From Paragordius varius (Eukaryota > Nematomorpha): a stretch of DNA of 64,000 bases. A program made the position numbers and the translations under genes. Under the pieces are notes generated by a model. That model had not been told where the DNA came from. It searched no databases and saw nothing but the letters and a program-made list of their open reading frames with translations. The stretch spans positions 12,338,001 to 12,402,000 of the forward strand of contig OZ176052.1 in NCBI GenBank assembly GCA_964247055.1, read 5' to 3'. Shown one piece after another: positions 61,101 to 64,000 of the stretch (position 1 is the stretch's first letter; each line of letters begins with the position of its first letter).

Positions 61101-63369
61101 TTTTATTGCTTTATTGTTTGAGTCTTTACGGATGATTCTTTCCGATTTCGGTTTTTCTATAAAAGAGTTAAAATGCATGTTGCACTCTTATATTAATGAA
61201 CAAAAAGGAATAAATCTGGAATCTCATAGGTTTTTTTGGGTATATGTGTCATTTTATAAAACTTTTTCTATATTGGAATTACTATATATAAAAAACTAAA
61301 TTGGCCCATACTATGTGAAATTTCATGCTAAAGGCTTTCCGCAAAATCTTTTGTTAAACTTTTGCTTTAGAGGCGTGGCTTGCACTTATGGCGCCCACCC
61401 CCTCAACACCGTGCATTATAAAAGAATAATTAAATTTAAACATGAAGGTTAACACCTGTCATATTTAGATAATTTTTTTAAATATTATTTAAAATAATAA
61501 TTTAAATGCTTATTTTTTGAAATTAAATTAAAAAATTTAAAATCCGGTACTCCTTTAACTATGTGGTGCATCACCCTTTCCCTCTTCTAGCTACGCCACT
61601 GGCTTCTCTATAAGTTATTATCCCAAAGCAATCTTAGATTCTTGATGATAGAATTTCAAATATCTAGATCAAAGGTATCCAACACATGGCTTCGTACCGC
61701 TTTTGATTCAAAAAAACAGGCCCCTCTTCTACAAATGTAATGGAGTAAAAGATACTATCACTTTAAATTTGGCTTAGATTTGTTTACTTTAAAATCAAAA
61801 TGGAAAATATATTTAATCTTTGATGCCAAGATTTAACTATATTCTACCGTTTCCATCCTGCTCCAAACTACCATATATTTAAATAAATTTTAATTTTTTG
61901 GCCCATGCTTTTTTTCAATATATATTATCAGTTTTATAGACTAGTCACTAAAATTATGGCAAATTTTCTTATATGTTAATTTTACTAATACATTATACCC
62001 GCCAATATATAAGAGTTTTGCAGACTACAAAATTTAAATTTTATTTAGATATTATTTTGCTTGTAAATATAGTTTTTAATAATTTTGAATTCGTTTGGAA
62101 CAAAACTTATAAATTTTACTAGCCTGCTATATGACATAAAATTGATATAGTCCTTATATACAGCCGAAAAAAGCACCATGAAAAAATGCGTCTTTCTCTC
62201 AGAAGATATTTATTTAATTATGAATTTTTTTCCCGTTACTGTGCTGTGTTGCTCTACAGACCTTACAGTAATATTTAAATGTCAACTCAAATTATTACAA
62301 TTTCTTACATATTCTTTTTAACAATGCCGCTGTTGTTTATAGATCTTGCAAGCGTTATCGTACATTCACTCCAGATATGTTATTCATCGAGATATCAAAT
62401 CCAACAATATCATGATTGATACCAATGGCACAGTTAAACTCAGTAATATATTTCATAAAGACAAATCTATCAAAATATTTTCACATATTCAATTTATAGG
62501 AGAGCGAAAGCAAAAATTGATTAATAAATATTGGCATTTATAATTTGGTCATAACAATGTATTATTAACAAAAAAATTTAATTTATGTCTGTATCACATA
62601 AATTAACGTACATGAATTAAACCCTAATATATTACTATAGTTGATTTTGGTCTATCCATTCATGCAAACAATATTTGTGTCAAGATAGCGGGCACACCCT
62701 GCTACTTGGCAGAGGAAACCTATCTCTCTGGAATAATAACCTACAAAGGCGATATATGGGCCCTAGGCATCATTTGTATCGAGATGGTCGATGGGGAGAC
62801 ACCTTATGCACATCTCCATGCCAGCCAGGTATTTTTATCGATTTGAATTCAAACTTTTATATTCTCTTGTTTTATTTATGTTAAATATGAACATCTATAT
62901 TGTAAATTGTTAATAACTCACCTGTAAAATCAAATTTATTTACACGAGTTATTAACAATTTATCTGAAATTAAAAACTCTTACTCAAAATCTAAAATCTT
63001 TATGGAAATTGTTAGATCATGCAAAAAATGATTGTCCAAGGCAAACCATCAATTCCGTCTAGCAGCCTGGTATTCTACGATTTCATATCTCTGTGTTTGG
63101 AGGATGTATCAATACGTCCGTCAGCCGATAGACTTCTGGGGGTATGTATATTTATTACAATGCTATTTATTAATCAAATCAAATTTATTATGCAATCAAA
63201 CTCATTCATTATTTTGCAAAATGTTTAGCATCGTTATCTTGAAATAGCTGCTTCAAAAAAATGGCTTGGTCACATTGTAGCAACGCATAAAGTAACTTCA
63301 ACATTGAATGAACTTTTTTTTATAAAATATTCAACAAAAATTCAACATGTCCATATTTATGATAATTAA
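58116..63369 (+). CDS. PAK/STE20-like protein kinase with a cysteine-rich N-terminus, 12 exons, 432 aa
   Basis: Exons: 58116-58305, 58389-58469, 58947-58979, 59340-59414, 60435-60472, 60581-60633, 60707-60890, 60978-61067, 62343-62442, 62641-62828, 63016-63141, 63229-63369; phases agree throughout. Residues 1-139 start [17 protein letters not shown], a likely palmitoylation cluster, followed by basic and tryptophan-rich segments; no CRIB/PBD motif is visible. The kinase domain (about 144-410) has GEGAFGTV, VALKK (Lys176), the helix-C Glu (VNEIF, Glu192), HRDIKSNN (Asp265), DFG (283-285), DIWALG and [10 protein letters not shown]. The C-terminal stretch GHRYLEIA and HIVATHK matches the end of PAK kinases. 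Odd points: the APE motif is AEE (305-307), and the PAK activation-loop RSTMVGT is replaced by CVKIAGT, lacking the phospho-Thr. Known PAKs act downstream of Rac/Cdc42; without a PBD, and with a lipid-anchor-like N-terminus, regulation here is probably different. Confidence 0.88.
59415..60434. other. Kinase intron 4
   Basis: AT-rich except for the GC-richer block at 59868-60013. Confidence 0.55.
59868..60013. repeat. GC-rich block in a kinase intron, partly shared with 8378-8447
   Basis: From CCCTAGAAGTCAACCCGACC to TACACCTTGAT, markedly GC-richer than its surroundings. The last 70 bp match 8378-8447 with about three differences. The minus strand is open across it ([20 protein letters not shown]) but I know no such protein. 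It could be the tail of a LINE or SINE. Confidence 0.75.
61068..62342. other. Kinase intron 8
   Basis: AT-rich; holds a short MITE (61369-61601) and nothing else recognised. Confidence 0.55.
61369..61601. mobile_element. hAT-type MITE, about 233 bp
   Basis: The right end is CTAGCTACGCCACTG, the inverse of the widespread CAGTGGCGTAGCTAG terminus. The left end is a decayed version, AGAGGCGTGGCTTGC. Both ends are followed inward by C-rich or G-rich stretches (CCCACCCCC; CCCTTTCCC). The flanks GCTTT and GCTTC may be an eroded target duplication. Confidence 0.6.
62903..62962. other. 60-nt intronic hairpin in the kinase gene
   Basis: The arms TAAATTGTTAATAACTC (62903-62919) and its exact inverse (62946-62962) form a 17-bp perfect stem. 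Inside, TGTAAA and TTTACA add six pairs after a 3-nt symmetric internal loop. It lies inside intron 10 (62829-63015). Confidence 0.7.
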
Positions 63370-64000
63370 TCGATCAACTAAAAAAAGAAGAAATGATATA
63401 GCTTCGATAATGATTTACACCTGCTCAATTTATTAGATTATAACGATTAATTAAAGTTTTTATTTTTGTTTTTTATATCACAATATGGGATCAATAACTA
63501 ATGTATCCTTTATCTAAATATAGTCAAAATTGAATTTGTGTACAAAAGCCTTTTTGAGCTCATATTTCTAGTTTTGAAACGTTTTCATAATCTGAAAAAT
63601 CAAAAAACTTTATTTGTATCAACTTTCCATGCGTTCTGTAAACTTTTTCGAATTACTACTTATCTTTTTAAATCTAAAAATATGTATTGTTATCAAACAG
63701 AACTTTTCAGAATCCGTAAATTCGAGTTTAAGGTCCAAAGAAAAAAAAGAAAAAAACAGAAAAAAGCAGCTCTTGAGTATTTTGGCTATGTTTCACTGTT
63801 TTGATTTTTTAAGGTATTAATATTAGTGAACTAGGATGTTAGAATCAATTAAAGATCCGGATATGATTATAAAATTAAGTAATTATAAAGCTTTTTTATA
63901 TGTGTGAATTAGGTACATCGAAACGCCAGCTAGTGTTAAATAGTGCTGTAAAGTCAATATTATATATAACGTTAGAACGATAAAATATTTATTATATGGT
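63370..64000. other. AT-rich DNA after the kinase gene
   Basis: Presumably 3' UTR and intergenic DNA. Two overlapping frames at 63538-63820 are lysine/phenylalanine-rich by composition only. Confidence 0.5.

Noticed and set aside
1-64000. CRISPR arrays, bacterial operons, rRNA and tRNA genes
   Set aside because: None seen; the sequence is clearly spliced animal nuclear DNA, and no stretch showed a convincing tRNA A/B box pair with a cloverleaf.

Overview
The window is nuclear DNA of an invertebrate animal. It is very AT-rich, has GT-AG introns in nearly every gene, and carries animal-only genes: an integrin alpha chain, a ZnT1-type zinc exporter, a PTB splicing regulator, a PAK-like kinase and a pair of ENPP ectoenzymes. 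One integrin intron is only 28 nt and another 35 nt, which points to a lineage that tolerates extremely short introns. I cannot name the species; a spiralian such as an orthonectid or flatworm is only a guess.

Layout. 1-8570: degenerate satellite, then nested transposons (a TTAA-targeting MITE family called MITE-A here, and a broken Ty3/Gypsy element inside one MITE-A copy). 8655-13885 (+): ENPP gene A, with a broken Gypsy fragment in its third intron. 14640-20990 (-): an old RTE-like LINE with a second RTE-like LINE nested inside it and a MITE-A copy in its endonuclease region. 23271-25324 (+): ENPP gene B, a paralogue of A. 25325-36892: mostly non-coding, with MITEs, LINE scraps, an intronless PTB gene (28987-30519, -) and a two-type satellite array (34020-35570). 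36893-48347 (+): a complete 27-exon integrin alpha gene. 49240-53067 (-): a complete 5-exon ZnT1-like gene. 54032-57515: a degraded hAT transposon. 58116-63369 (+): a complete 12-exon PAK-like kinase with a cysteine-rich N-terminus.

For every spliced gene the intron phases match across all junctions and the summed exons are a whole number of codons (integrin 1265 aa, ZnT1 564 aa, kinase 432 aa, ENPP-A 476 aa from the first visible Met). The genes do not form one pathway. Several act at the cell surface: integrin adhesion, zinc export, extracellular nucleotide/phospholipid hydrolysis, and a kinase that is probably lipid-anchored. The ENPP pair arose by duplication; their third exons are far more alike than their first two, which suggests gene conversion, and gene A appears able to make two different C-terminal membrane anchors.
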